Source of the DNA: Ensifer adhaerens
Lineage (GTDB): Bacteria > Pseudomonadota > Alphaproteobacteria > Rhizobiales > Rhizobiaceae
DNA length: 64,000 nucleotides
Assembly (NCBI RefSeq): GCF_028993555.1
Contig: NZ_CP118611.1
Location: 186,001 to 250,000 of the forward strand
Reading direction: 5' to 3'
Positions 19,612-29,136 of the stretch are shown piece after piece. A program made the translations under genes and the position numbers. The notes under the pieces are model-generated. The model did no database searches. It was not told where the DNA came from and saw only the letters and a list, made by a program, of their open reading frames with translations. Every line of letters begins with the position of its first letter. The stretch's first letter is position 1.

Positions 19612-20708
19612 GATATCCGATGGACCCGACCACCTATTTCGACCAGTTCGCGCGACGCTACACTCCCTATAAGGGCGGAAGCTGGTGCTACGAGGATGGA
19701 TGCATCTACCGCGGCCTCCGCCTTCTGTTCGAGGCGACCGGCGAGGGGCGCTGGAGCGAACACCTGCGCCGGCTCATCGATCGCCAGATCGCTCCTGACG
19801 GCACACTCCTCGGCTACGATCCTGCCGAGTACAATATCGACAACATCCTTGCGGGACGCGTCCTGTTCCCGCTCGCCGCAGAAACAGGGGATCCCCGTTA
19901 CAGAAAAGCGGCAGACCATCTCGCAGACCAACTCGAAACCCATCCGCGCATTCTCTCTGGTAACTACTGGCACAAGCGACGTTATCCGCACCAGGTCTGG
20001 CTCGACGGGCTTTACATGGGGCTGCCGTTTCAGATCGAGTACGCACTCGTGAATGACAAGCCGGCGCTGATCGCCGACGCGCTTCAACAATTTTCGACCG
20101 CACTCGCGCTCACTGCGACGGCAAGTGGTCTCTATGTGCACGGCTATGATGACAGCCGAACACAGCGCTGGGCCAACCCGATTACAGGCAGGTCGCCGGC
20201 GGTCTGGGCCCGTGCTGTCGGTTGGCTGGCAATGGCCCTGGTTGATGCGCTGGCGCTTCTACCCGAGGACAGGGCGACCGCTGCGCTTCGTCAGCGGACA
20301 CGCCTTCTGCTGGGCGAACTGATGGCGCGCCAGACGCCGTCCGGTCTCTGGATGCAGGTGCTCGACGAACCCGATCTCGCAGGCAATTACGAGGAAAGCT
20401 CCGCCTCCGCCATGTTTGCCTACGCGTTGCTGCGCGCCGCGGGGCTTGGGCTCGCAGAGACCGAGCAAGCCTTTGCCGCTGGTCACAAGGCTCTCGACGC
20501 ATTGCTTTCCAGGCGCCTCATTGCAGATGAGGAGGGGGTGACCCGATTGACCACAATCGTTGGCGTCGCCGGCCTCGGCGGTTTCGAAGGCAGCTATCGC
20601 GACGGCTCGCCCAGCTACTACCTCACCGAACAGGTGGTTGCCGACGACGCCAAGGGCGTTGGACCACTGATAATGGCATTCGCCGAGGGCCTCAGGCGTT
20701 GTGATTAA
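19608..20708 (+). CDS. GH105 unsaturated rhamnogalacturonyl/galacturonyl hydrolase
   Basis: A 366-residue (alpha/alpha)6-barrel enzyme of the YteR/YesR family. Diagnostic stretches are [20 protein letters not shown] (Asp78) and [17 protein letters not shown] with the catalytic Asp133. It removes a terminal 4,5-unsaturated uronate from pectin fragments, supplying KdgF/KduI. The ATG at 19608 overlaps the GH28 stop (ATGA); an in-frame ATG at 19620 is an alternative start. It has no signal peptide, so it is cytosolic, in keeping with oligomer import. Confidence 0.9.
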   Translation: MRYPMDPTTYFDQFARRYTPYKGGSWCYEDGCIYRGLRLLFEATGEGRWSEHLRRLIDRQIAPDGTLLGYDPAEYNIDNILAGRVLFPLAAETGDPRYRKAADHLADQLETHPRILSGNYWHKRRYPHQVWLDGLYMGLPFQIEYALVNDKPALIADALQQFSTALALTATASGLYVHGYDDSRTQRWANPITGRSPAVWARAVGWLAMALVDALALLPEDRATAALRQRTRLLLGELMARQTPSGLWMQVLDEPDLAGNYEESSASAMFAYALLRAAGLGLAETEQAFAAGHKALDALLSRRLIADEEGVTRLTTIVGVAGLGGFEGSYRDGSPSYYLTEQVVADDAKGVGPLIMAFAEGLRRCD

Positions 20709-20964
20709 GCGGGCAGGGTGCTGGGCAAACGGACCAGGCGCACTGAACGGTCGCGATGTGGTGCGATGCAGGTTGCAGGAAGTTTGTCGTGAAGCGCGAT
20801 CAGTCGCATTCGGACGGGTTTCACGCGCGCTTAACTCCCGGGCGATCTGATACCCTCCGGCTTCGTTCGGGGGCGAACGAAACACGTGGCGATCATCGAG
20901 CCGAAGCCCGTGTCGGGCCAGAGTTGCCCGGCACTGATGATCAAACATGTGGCCGAGCTTATGC

Positions 20965-21960
20965 TCATGTCGATTGCTGCGCTCTGAGCCGGCTCGGTGA
21001 CTGACCGTAGGCCTTTGCGAATATTCTGGAGAAGTGCCCGGCGCTCTCAAAGCCGACTTCGAGGGCGATTTCGATCAGCGATGCATCGGTCTGGGTCAGA
21101 AGGTGCTTGGCGCGTTCGAGCCGAAACTTCCGGTAGACGAGGGCAGGCGACATCTTCGCCTTTTCCATGAACAGCCGCTCGAGCTGGCGTCGCGAAAGCC
21201 CGACCGACGAGGCTAGATCAGGGATCGAGAGCGTGTTTTCAGTATGCTGCTCCATGATGATGAGGGCAGCGTTCAAACGGGGGTCGTTGCTCTCGATCGC
21301 CAGCGGTTTTCGCGGTTGAACATGAAGTTGCGAGCGCGCCTTGTCGATCTGCAAGACCTCGAGCGCGTTCCGTTCCGCTTCCTTGCTGATATGAAGCCGC
21401 ACGATATGGGCTGCCATGTCGGCAGCACTGCTGCCGCCGGCGCAGGATCCGCGGCTACGGTCCAGATTGAACAGGCGATCCGAGCGAACCTTGAGATCCG
21501 GAAAACGCTCACGGAACGCCTGGTAGTGCAGCCAGCTGACGCACACATTGTGTCCCGTCATCAGGCCTGCATCAGCCAGAATGAAGGTCCCTGTGCAAAG
21601 GCCGATCAACGGAACTTTTCGCGCTGCCGCCTTCTTGAGGAAGCCGATTGTCTCGTCGTCAATCGGGCTTTCGCTGTTGAGCAGACCGCCGACCACGATG
21701 ATGTAGTTGAATTGAACGGGGTCGACGAGGCCCGATGTCGGCGCCACCTGCACGCCGCAACTGGACGTGATGAGATGCCGCGTGTTGCCGAGCACCTGCC
21801 AGTCGGCGCGGATGCGGCCGGACTTGTCGAGTTCGTCGCTCGCAAGTCGGAGCGTGTCGATGAAGAGGGCGAAGGCGGAAAGCGTGAACGACCGGGCAAG
21901 GATGAAGCCGATCTTGAGGCGGTTCGTCGTCGGTGTGTTGGATCTCATGTTGGTCGTCAT
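20965..21960 (-). CDS. GlxA-type AraC regulator with DJ-1/PfpI domain (GbdR/CdhR-like)
   Basis: A 331-residue regulator. The N-terminal DJ-1/PfpI-like domain includes the nucleophile-elbow segment LIGLCTGTFILADAGLM, and the C-terminal AraC domain includes LASSVGLSRRQLERLF and LIEIALEVGFESAGHFSRIF. This architecture is known from GbdR and CdhR, which sense glycine betaine/dimethylglycine or carnitine, so it fits the betaine genes on its other side. It lies downstream of, and in the same direction as, the oxidase gene at 22240, with a 279-base gap, and is convergent with the pectin locus. It probably marks the border between the two. Confidence 0.87.
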   Translation of the reverse strand: MTTNMRSNTPTTNRLKIGFILARSFTLSAFALFIDTLRLASDELDKSGRIRADWQVLGNTRHLITSSCGVQVAPTSGLVDPVQFNYIIVVGGLLNSESPIDDETIGFLKKAAARKVPLIGLCTGTFILADAGLMTGHNVCVSWLHYQAFRERFPDLKVRSDRLFNLDRSRGSCAGGSSAADMAAHIVRLHISKEAERNALEVLQIDKARSQLHVQPRKPLAIESNDPRLNAALIIMEQHTENTLSIPDLASSVGLSRRQLERLFMEKAKMSPALVYRKFRLERAKHLLTQTDASLIEIALEVGFESAGHFSRIFAKAYGQSPSRLRAQQST

Positions 21961-22239
21961 GGCAAACCTTACCTCGCCGCAATAGCCTTGGTCGACATTT
22001 GTGGGCCGTTATCCTAGCGGGGGACACCCCAAAACGCGCTTCTGATAGCGCCTCGTCACGGCTCGGACAGAAGGCGCAGATGTGTCGCTTGCGGCGTCCA
22101 ACCCATTTGCTGAAGGCTTCTGGAATGGCGTGCCTGCCTCGCACAAAAAGCCGGCAACTCAGTGCGTCTCCCAAACATACGTACCCTCATTTTCGGTGTG
22201 GACGCTGCCTACACACAGCCATCGTTTTGTCAGGGTGCG

Positions 22240-23586
22240 TCATCCTTCCCGACCCGCACGCAGTTCCTGCAATCGGATCACCGAGTTGATCCCTAGCCAT
22301 GCAAACGGCTCGGGCGGGAGCCGGGTTGGGCCGCGGTGATCGCCATATTCTTCGAGTTGCGGTGAGGCGGTCCCGGTCGCCAGGTCGGCAGCCATCATGC
22401 CGGCAAGAGTGCTCTTGACGGTGCCAAGCCCGTTCTCGCAGCACGCGGAATAGAGCCCGTCATCGATCTCGCCGAACGCCGGTACGTGGTTGAGGCTGAG
22501 GCAAAGACGGCCTGCCCAACTGTGCTCGAACGGTATTCCCTTGAGATCAGGAAATCTCGCATCCATAGAACGGCGATGCGCTTGCGCCATTTTCGAGAGG
22601 CGACCTCCCGAAAGGGCGACCGTCGTGTCGTAGGTATACTTGGTGCGGATCGCGATGCGCGACTGACCACCTGACGTGATCTTGCGGACGGTGGCGCCCA
22701 TTGCGTCGGCCGGCAGCAGGGCCCAACGATCACGACCGGAAGCCTTGCGCCCGATACCGTCGGCTGGAAACGGCGCAGTCATGGAGGCGTAGGCGAAGAT
22801 GTGCACCAGTCGCCTGCCGAATTGTCCGAAATCCTCCACATGGCCGTTGACGCCCAGGATGACCTTGGGCGCGCTTGCCGAGCCGCGTACCGTCATTGCC
22901 GTCCAAATCCCATTGTCGCGCTTGAGCGACGTCACGGGAGATCGCTCGAAGAGATCGACGTCGCGTGAAAGGCCGGCGGCGAACTGGCGCACGTAGTCTG
23001 CCGGCTGGATCAGTACCGCGCCGGGTGTATAGAGCCCGCCGAGGTAATAGTTCGACCCCGTCATCTCCCGCATCTCGGCGGCGTCGAGGAAGGTATGTTT
23101 CTCCCCAGCGGCCTTGAGCGACTGGCCAAAACTCGTATTGAGTTTCATGCCGCGCGCGGTCGCGGCCGCATTGACCTTGCCTGCCGGATCGAAGGTCTCG
23201 CGCGACATTCCATAGGCTTCCGCCGCTTGGGTGGCGAATTCGATGGCGTATCGGTTCTGGGCCATTTCCCGGCGCGTGCTGTCAGCGCCTCCGCTCGAAT
23301 ACTCGCTTGATGAGAGGTTGTGCGGCACGTCGATCATGTAGCCGGAATTCCGGCCCGACGTGCCCTTGCCTACTTCACTCGCCTCAAGAATGACGATCTT
23401 GTCATCGGGACGCAGTTGCAGTAGGCGGCGCGCTGCAGAGAGACCGGCAAAGCCGGCGCCGATGATCAGCCAGTCGGCGTTAACGTTGCCGTCGAGACAG
23501 CGGACCGGAAACGAACGTTGGCTGATCGCCTCCCAGCCCGAGATGCCATTTTCGACAGGCAAGCGTTTGACTGGCCGCGTGATCAT
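22240..23586 (-). CDS. FAD-dependent amine/imino-acid oxidoreductase, DAO family (copy 1)
   Basis: A 448-residue flavoprotein of the D-amino-acid oxidase/DadA/PuuB fold. The dinucleotide motif WLIIGAGFAGLSAARRL begins near residue 39, followed by ILEASEVGKGTSGRNSG, where TSGRN is a DAO-family flavin contact. It probably oxidises a cyclic or secondary amine. A paralogue of identical length is at 27787. It is the last gene of a leftward operon and is preceded by a DHDPS-family lyase; this oxidase-lyase pairing resembles HypO-HypD of hydroxyproline breakdown. The true substrate is unknown. Confidence 0.83.
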   Translation of the reverse strand: MITRPVKRLPVENGISGWEAISQRSFPVRCLDGNVNADWLIIGAGFAGLSAARRLLQLRPDDKIVILEASEVGKGTSGRNSGYMIDVPHNLSSSEYSSGGADSTRREMAQNRYAIEFATQAAEAYGMSRETFDPAGKVNAAATARGMKLNTSFGQSLKAAGEKHTFLDAAEMREMTGSNYYLGGLYTPGAVLIQPADYVRQFAAGLSRDVDLFERSPVTSLKRDNGIWTAMTVRGSASAPKVILGVNGHVEDFGQFGRRLVHIFAYASMTAPFPADGIGRKASGRDRWALLPADAMGATVRKITSGGQSRIAIRTKYTYDTTVALSGGRLSKMAQAHRRSMDARFPDLKGIPFEHSWAGRLCLSLNHVPAFGEIDDGLYSACCENGLGTVKSTLAGMMAADLATGTASPQLEEYGDHRGPTRLPPEPFAWLGINSVIRLQELRAGREG

Positions 23587-23649
23587 CGGAGCGTCTCCCT
23601 CATGGGTTCAAGGCGTAACCTGGCGATCACTTCGGCGGCGATCATTCGC

Positions 23650-24561
23650 TCACGCATGGCGGTTTCCCGCGGTGATCTGGGCGACATCGCGCTTCAAGGT
23701 GGCGACGATCGTCGCGAGCGTTTCCTTTTCTTCGGCATTGAGCGGACCGAGCGGCGCGCGGACCGGTCCCGCCGGCAGGCCGGACAGTTCGCAACCGTGT
23801 TTGATCGACTGGACGAACTTGCCGCATTCGAGGAAATCCATGAGCGGCAGCATCGCCGTCATGATTGCCCGTCCCTTGTCGAAGTTCCTTTCGACGACGC
23901 AGGCCTCATAGAGAGCGACATGTTCCTTCGGCACAAAGTTGGAGCCGGCGCAGACCCAGCTCCTTGCGCCCCAGGCAAAGAATTCGAGCGCCTGGTCATC
24001 CCAGCCACAGGAAAGTGCGATGTTAGGATACTTGCGGGCGAGCAGGTGAAGATTGGCCATGTCGCCGGAGCTTTCCTTGATCGCCACGACGTTTCTGGAT
24101 TCGCTGACGCGGGAGAAGTACGCGTCTCCCATCATCACGCCCATGCGGGCCGGATAGTTGTAGAGCATGATCGGGAGACCCGCCGCCCGATCCACCGTCA
24201 GCGCGTGGGCCGCGTTCTCCTCCTCGGTCGGCAAGGCGTAGGGCGGCGACGACACGAGAATGGCGTCGGCGCCGATCTCCTTGGCCGCCTTGGCAAACGC
24301 CACGGAGTCTTCCGTCCTGGTGGCGCCCGTGCCGACGACGAGCGGCAGCCGCGAACCGATCACATCTTTGGCGAGGGCGGCAAGGTCGAAACGCTCCTCT
24401 GCGCTCTGGGCGTAGTATTCGCCGGTCGACCCGCCAATGATAATGCCGTGAACGCCCGCTTCGATGAGGGACTCGAGCACGGCAGCAAAACCCTTGCGGT
24501 CGATTTGCCCGTCTTGCCCGATCGGCGTGATCGCCGGGGTGTAGATGCCTTCGAACTTCAT
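23650..24561 (-). CDS. DHDPS/NAL-superfamily lyase (copy 1)
   Basis: A 303-residue (beta/alpha)8 Schiff-base enzyme with GGSTGEYY (43-50), catalytic Tyr134 (LYNYPARMG) and Lys162 (AIKESSGD). The superfamily includes dihydrodipicolinate synthase, KdgD and the hydroxyproline-pathway deaminase HypD; Y and K positions alone cannot separate them. Being sandwiched between a ProV gene and a DAO-type oxidase, it most likely acts on the imine or keto acid that the oxidase makes. True lysine-pathway DapA is unlikely in this context. Confidence 0.8.
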   Translation of the reverse strand: MKFEGIYTPAITPIGQDGQIDRKGFAAVLESLIEAGVHGIIIGGSTGEYYAQSAEERFDLAALAKDVIGSRLPLVVGTGATRTEDSVAFAKAAKEIGADAILVSSPPYALPTEEENAAHALTVDRAAGLPIMLYNYPARMGVMMGDAYFSRVSESRNVVAIKESSGDMANLHLLARKYPNIALSCGWDDQALEFFAWGARSWVCAGSNFVPKEHVALYEACVVERNFDKGRAIMTAMLPLMDFLECGKFVQSIKHGCELSGLPAGPVRAPLGPLNAEEKETLATIVATLKRDVAQITAGNRHA

Positions 24562-24670
24562 GATGTCTTCTCCATCGATAGGGCCGGAACTTGGACGAGC
24601 GGCTTCCGCCGTGGCAACGCTTGGCCCGGGCTCCTAGGTTTCCATTGAATGTGTGCAGGTCTCCCGCCGC

Positions 24671-25708
24671 TCAGTGCGGCGTTACGACCGCTGCGGCCAG
24701 CCGCTTCAGATCGACGACGCCGACGGGCATGCCGACGGCATTGACAACCACCAGATCCTTGGCCTCCTTGTGCGCCAGGATCTTGAGGGCAGCTTCAATC
24801 GTGCTTCCCGTGCAAAGCGTAGCGCCGTTGACGGCATGATCGGCGGCGACCGGTGTCATCACGGCCTCGACATGAACGACCCGGCCACGGTTCACCTCCT
24901 TGACGAAGTTGGCGATGTAGTCGTCGGCTGGCCTCAAGACGATGTCCTGGCTGGTGCCTTGCTGGATGACCTCGCCGTCGCGCAAGACCGCGATCTGGTC
25001 TCCCAATCGCAGTGCTTCGTCGAGATCATGGGTGATGAAGACGATGGTCTTCTTGATCTCCTTCTGCAGGTCGAGAAGAACCGTCTGCATGTCCATGCGG
25101 ATCAGCGGGTCGAGGGCCGAATAGGCCTCGTCCATCAGGAGAACCGGCGCATCGTTGGCAAGTGCACGGGCAAGCCCGACGCGCTGCTGCATTCCGCCGG
25201 AGAGCTGATTGGGATACTTGTTTTCAAAGCCCTTCAGCCCGACGCGCTCGATCCATCGCATGGCGATCTCGACGCCCTTCGCGCGCTCAACACCCTGAAC
25301 CTCGAGGCCATAAAGCGTGTTGTCGAGTACGTTGCGGTGCGGAAGCAGTGCGAACTTCTGGAACACCATTGCCGTCTGGTGTCGTCGGAACTCGCGCAGA
25401 TCCGGCTGGCCCATCTTGACGACGTCGATACCGTCGACGAGCACTTCGCCGGCCGTCGGATCGATCAGGCGGTTGATGTGCCGGATCAAGGTCGATTTGC
25501 CCGATCCCGACAGGCCCATGATCACCTGGATGCAGCCGGACGGGATCTCGATGTTGATGTCGCGCAAGCCGAGAACATGCCCGTGCCGTTCGTTGAGCTC
25601 GGTCTTCGTCAGGCCCTTCTGCACAGCCTCGACGTGCGCGCCTGCGTTCGGGCCGAAGATCTTGTAGAGGTGGCGGATCTTGATGCCGCCGAACTTGGTG
25701 TCAGCCAT
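24671..25708 (-). CDS. Glycine betaine/quaternary-amine ABC transporter ATP-binding protein, ProV type (copy 1)
   Basis: A 345-residue ATPase with Walker A MGLSGSGKST, signature LSGGMQQR, Walker B LLMDEAYSALDP and switch FITHDLDEAL. A shortened CBS-like C-terminus (EAALKILAHKEAKDLVVVN) is present. MADTKFGGI is chosen as the start at 25708: it overlaps the ProW stop by eight bases and other starts would extend into the permease gene. The second copy at 35747 is very similar, more so in the nucleotide-binding part. Confidence 0.9.
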   Translation of the reverse strand: MADTKFGGIKIRHLYKIFGPNAGAHVEAVQKGLTKTELNERHGHVLGLRDINIEIPSGCIQVIMGLSGSGKSTLIRHINRLIDPTAGEVLVDGIDVVKMGQPDLREFRRHQTAMVFQKFALLPHRNVLDNTLYGLEVQGVERAKGVEIAMRWIERVGLKGFENKYPNQLSGGMQQRVGLARALANDAPVLLMDEAYSALDPLIRMDMQTVLLDLQKEIKKTIVFITHDLDEALRLGDQIAVLRDGEVIQQGTSQDIVLRPADDYIANFVKEVNRGRVVHVEAVMTPVAADHAVNGATLCTGSTIEAALKILAHKEAKDLVVVNAVGMPVGVVDLKRLAAAVVTPH

Positions 25709-26588
25709 GGACGATCTCCCGGTGTTTCTGCAGTCTCTCGCCGTATGCCTGGCTGACCCGGTCGAAGATGATGGCGATGCCGACGATGGCGAGACCATTG
25801 AAAATGCCCAGCGTGAAGTACTGGTTGGCGATCGCCTTCAGCACCGGTTGCCCGAGGCCCTGGACGCCGATCATCGAGGCGATGACGACCATGGCGAGCG
25901 CCATCATTATCGTCTGGTTGATGCCGGCCATGATCGTCGGCAAGGCCAGCGGCAGCTGCACGTTCTTGAGCTTCTGCCAACCGGACGAGCCGAAGGCGTC
26001 GGCGGCTTCGAGCACATCCTTGTCGACCAGGCGGATGCCGAGATTGGTGAGCCGGATCATCGGCGGGATGGCATAGATGACGACCGCGATGAGGCCCGGT
26101 ACCTTGCCGATCCCCAAGAGCATGACGACAGGGATCAGATAGACGAAGCTCGGCATCGTCTGCATGACGTCGAGCACCGGGTTGACGACCCGCTGCAGGC
26201 GATCGGACCGCGACATCAGAATGCCGATCGGAATGCCGATGGCGATCGACAGCAGCGTGCAGACGAAGATCATTGAGATCGTCCGCATCGTGTCGTCCCA
26301 CATGTCGAAATAGCCGATCGCCAAGAGGGTCGCCAGACAGCCCAGCACGACTTTCAAGCTTCTACTCGCCCCCCAGGCGATCGCCAGGATGATGATGATA
26401 ATAACGGGCCACGGCGTCTGGGTCATGAAGCGCTCGGAAGCGATCAGAAAGTGCTGCAAGGGGGAGAAAAAGCCCTCGATTGCGTCGCCATAGGCGCGCG
26501 TGAACGACCGGAAGCCTTCGTCTATCGCTTTCTTCAGCGTGCGAAGAGAGTCGTCGTTCATGTGTGGGAATTCATAAAGCCATTCCAT
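25701..26588 (-). CDS. Quaternary-amine ABC transporter permease, ProW type (copy 1)
   Basis: A 295-residue membrane protein with helices near residues 60-95 and several more to the end. MDVMQTMPSFVYLIPVVMLLGIGKVPG and AADAFGSSGWQKL are typical of ProW/OpuAB permeases. It is followed by an eight-base overlap with ProV and preceded by a hairpin and the binding protein gene. Its C-terminal third is almost identical to that of the copy at 36819, while the N-termini differ more. Confidence 0.9.
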   Translation of the reverse strand: MEWLYEFPHMNDDSLRTLKKAIDEGFRSFTRAYGDAIEGFFSPLQHFLIASERFMTQTPWPVIIIIILAIAWGASRSLKVVLGCLATLLAIGYFDMWDDTMRTISMIFVCTLLSIAIGIPIGILMSRSDRLQRVVNPVLDVMQTMPSFVYLIPVVMLLGIGKVPGLIAVVIYAIPPMIRLTNLGIRLVDKDVLEAADAFGSSGWQKLKNVQLPLALPTIMAGINQTIMMALAMVVIASMIGVQGLGQPVLKAIANQYFTLGIFNGLAIVGIAIIFDRVSQAYGERLQKHREIVHG

Positions 26589-26638
26589 TCGGTTCCCCCT
26601 TTTTGAAGAAGCCGGCGCAAGTTTTCGATTTTGGCAAA

Positions 26639-26668
26639 GGGTGCGGCGCGCCTGGGCTCACCGCACCC
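26639..26668. terminator. Hairpin between binding protein and ProW (copy 1)
   Basis: GGGTGCGG (26639-26646) pairs with CCGCACCC (26661-26668) in the gap following the binding-protein gene. No T run follows on the minus strand. The second operon has an equivalent hairpin at 37761-37789, so it is likely a conserved intercistronic element that raises binding-protein yield. Confidence 0.6.
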
Positions 26669-26677
26669 GGACGAGGC

Positions 26678-27679
26678 TCAAAGGGCCGATTTGATCTTCT
26701 CGGCCGCTTCCGGCGAGACCCACTTCGACCAGACCGCTTCGTTTTCTTCGAGGAAGTGCTTAGCGCCTTCTTCGCCGCTCGCCTGATTGTCGGTCATCCA
26801 GGCCATCAGCTTGCTGACCGTCTCGTTGCTCCAGGCGCGCTTGTTGAGGTAGTCCATCACCTCGGGCCCAACCTTTTCGGAGAATGGCTTGGCCACCAGC
26901 GTTACGATCGTATCGACCGGCCAGGCGCTCGGCTTCGGATCCGAACAATCGGCAACGGTGATGCAGCGTTTCCATTCGGCGGCATCGAGCGGTACACCTG
27001 CATCGAGTTTGACCATCTCATACTTGCCAAGCAGGGCGGTCGGCGCCCAGTAGTAGCCCGCCCATCCTTCCTTGCGCTCATAGGCCTTGGCGATGGAACC
27101 GTCGAGACCCGCCGCCGAACCGGTATCGACCAGCGTGAAACCAGCCTTCTCGGCCTCGAACGCCTTGAAGTACTGGGCCGTGACCACCGTGCCGCCCCAG
27201 CCCTGCGGGCCATTGAAGATGGCGCCCTTCTTTGCGTCTTCCGGATCGGGGAAGAGTTCCGGATGCTTCAGCACGTCGCCAATCGTCTTGATGTCCGGAT
27301 GGGCGTCGGCGAGATATTTCGGGATCCACCAGCCCTGCACACCGCCATCGGGCAGCGGAGAGCCGACCTTGATGATCCGGCCTTCTTCCGTTCCCTTCTT
27401 GACGATATCGGGCAAGAGGTCGATCCACGCTTCTGGAGCGATATCCGGCTGGCCCTTCTCCGCCATGGAAGTGATGGTCGGCACGGTGTCGCCGATGGTG
27501 ATCTCGGCGCTGCAGCCATAGCCTTCGTTGAGGATGAACTTGTCGAGGTTCGACAGCACCTCGGCGCTCTGCCAATTCATGCTGGCGATGGTCACGCTTC
27601 CGCATTCCGCGGCATTCGATACTGATGCTCCGCCAATCAGGCCGAACATCAGGCAGGTCGATGCAAGCAGTTTTTTCAT
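26678..27679 (-). CDS. Quaternary-amine substrate-binding protein, ProX/OpuAC family (copy 1)
   Basis: A 333-residue periplasmic protein with a signal peptide (MKKLLASTCLMFGLIGG...NAA). The mature part starts ECGSVTIASMNWQSAEVLSN and holds GDTVPTITSMAEKGQPDIAPEAW, PLPDGGVQGWWIP and FNGPQGWGGT, which fit OpuAC-type betaine binders with aromatic cages. The longer open frame to 28438 is a read-through of the neighbouring gene's other frame. The paralogue at 37807 has the same 333-residue length. Confidence 0.9.
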   Translation of the reverse strand: MKKLLASTCLMFGLIGGASVSNAAECGSVTIASMNWQSAEVLSNLDKFILNEGYGCSAEITIGDTVPTITSMAEKGQPDIAPEAWIDLLPDIVKKGTEEGRIIKVGSPLPDGGVQGWWIPKYLADAHPDIKTIGDVLKHPELFPDPEDAKKGAIFNGPQGWGGTVVTAQYFKAFEAEKAGFTLVDTGSAAGLDGSIAKAYERKEGWAGYYWAPTALLGKYEMVKLDAGVPLDAAEWKRCITVADCSDPKPSAWPVDTIVTLVAKPFSEKVGPEVMDYLNKRAWSNETVSKLMAWMTDNQASGEEGAKHFLEENEAVWSKWVSPEAAEKIKSAL

Positions 27680-27786
27680 TTTTCCGTTCCCTCTTTTGGC
27701 GGCGTGTTCCATCAAAGCCGGAGTGCCGCGACCACCGACTTCAGTTATCGAAAGGATCTGCTGCCGCGCCTGTTCGCGGCGATTAT

Positions 27787-29133
27787 CTATTCGCCACCGG
27801 CACGCCACTCGCGATACGCGAGGTTCGCCTTGGCGCCGATTGTCCGAAACGGTTGGCGAGGCAGCGATTTCGGTGCGTCGAAGCGCGCGAAGATTTCTGT
27901 CAGTCGTGATTTGACGCCGAGCATCAGGTCGGCCGCCGCGATGCCGTTCGCAGTGGCTTTCGTGGCGCCGACGCCATTGCAGCCGCAGGCGGCAAACATG
28001 CCGGGCTCGATTTCGCCGAACGCGGGCACCGAATTCCATGTCAGCGCCATGGCCCCGCCCCAGCGATACTCCATCGGGACATCCGGCAACTGGGGAAAGC
28101 GGGCGTGATATTTCTGGTCGTGCTTTGCACCCGCGCGCCGCAGGGTTCCCTCGCTCGCCTCGATGTTGCGGTGATAGGTGTAGCGGGAGCGGATGAGGAT
28201 CCGGTCGCCGCCCTGACCCTGAATGCGCCGGACAGTCGTGCCCATCGGAAGGGCCGGTGTCGCCGCCCATTTGCGCTGACCCGGCAACAGGCTCGGTTCG
28301 AACTCTTTCGTCATCGAGGCAAAGGTGAAGACGTGCAGCAGCCGGCTCCTGAAGAAGCCGAAGCTCTCCGCATGGCCATTGTTGGCAAGGATGATCCGGC
28401 CTGTGCTGATCGAACCTTGCGGTGTCTTGACGTGCCAACCGCTGCCGGCGCTTTCCAACTGCACGGCAGGGGTATTTTCATAGACCCTGACGGGTTCGCG
28501 CAGGCTGTCTGCGACGCCGCGGATATAGGCCGCCGGCTGCACCATGATGGTTCCGGGCGTAAACAGCGCCGACGTATAGGTGTTCGTGCCCGTCACGTCG
28601 GCGATTTCGCGCGCATTGAGCAGCTGGTGCTTTTCGCCAAGCTTCGCCAGTCCCTTGGCATAGTCGATGAGATGCCGGTCGCCCTCGTCGCTGATGGAAA
28701 CGCTATAGCGCCCGCACGGATCGAAGATGTCGCGGCCCCAGCCCTGTTCCCGTGCAACAGTACTGGCAAGGGCGATGGCCGTCCGGCTGATCTCAATGGC
28801 TTCGCGGCTTTTGGTGACCGAGTCTCCACCATAGTCCTCGGACGAGACCTCATGCGGCAGGTCGATGATGAAGCCGGAATTCCGTCCGGCTGCGGCCTCT
28901 CCGATTACGCCGGCCTCAACGACGGCGACATGGAGTGTCGGATCGAGCTCCACGATCCTGCGGGCTGCGGACAGGCCTGCGAAACCGCCGCCGATGACGA
29001 CGACGTCGACGGTGACGTGCCCCTCGAGCCGGGGTTTTGCCTGGCGGGGAGGGAGCATCGCCACCCACCCTGAAACGCCCGTGTTCTTCGGGAGCCTCGA
29101 TGCGACAAAGACCTTTTTCGAGGGCGAGTTCAC
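27787..29133 (-). CDS. FAD-dependent amine/imino-acid oxidoreductase, DAO family (copy 2)
   Basis: A 448-residue paralogue of the oxidase at 22240, with VVVIGGGFAGLSAARRI (from about residue 46) and AVVEAGVIGEAAAGRNSG. C-terminal AFGEIEPGMFAACGCNGVGATK matches the DAO-family flavin-closing segment. It is tightly coupled to the DHDPS-family gene upstream (three-base gap) and followed by the binding-protein gene. PuuB-like polyamine oxidase and HypO-like hydroxyproline oxidase are both possible; the neighbouring genes favour an imino-acid or N-methyl-amine substrate. Confidence 0.83.
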   Translation of the reverse strand: MNSPSKKVFVASRLPKNTGVSGWVAMLPPRQAKPRLEGHVTVDVVVIGGGFAGLSAARRIVELDPTLHVAVVEAGVIGEAAAGRNSGFIIDLPHEVSSEDYGGDSVTKSREAIEISRTAIALASTVAREQGWGRDIFDPCGRYSVSISDEGDRHLIDYAKGLAKLGEKHQLLNAREIADVTGTNTYTSALFTPGTIMVQPAAYIRGVADSLREPVRVYENTPAVQLESAGSGWHVKTPQGSISTGRIILANNGHAESFGFFRSRLLHVFTFASMTKEFEPSLLPGQRKWAATPALPMGTTVRRIQGQGGDRILIRSRYTYHRNIEASEGTLRRAGAKHDQKYHARFPQLPDVPMEYRWGGAMALTWNSVPAFGEIEPGMFAACGCNGVGATKATANGIAAADLMLGVKSRLTEIFARFDAPKSLPRQPFRTIGAKANLAYREWRAGGE

Positions 29134-29136
29134 GGC

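Noticed and set aside
20709..20964. Possible small gene between GH105 and the GlxA-type regulator
   Set aside because: Frames here have no ribosome site or protein-like composition; the two genes are convergent and the gap holds no clear feature.
27680..28438. Extended frame joining the binding protein to upstream sequence (586 residues)
   Set aside because: The extra part overlaps the DAO-type oxidase in a different frame; the signal peptide at 27679 marks the true start.
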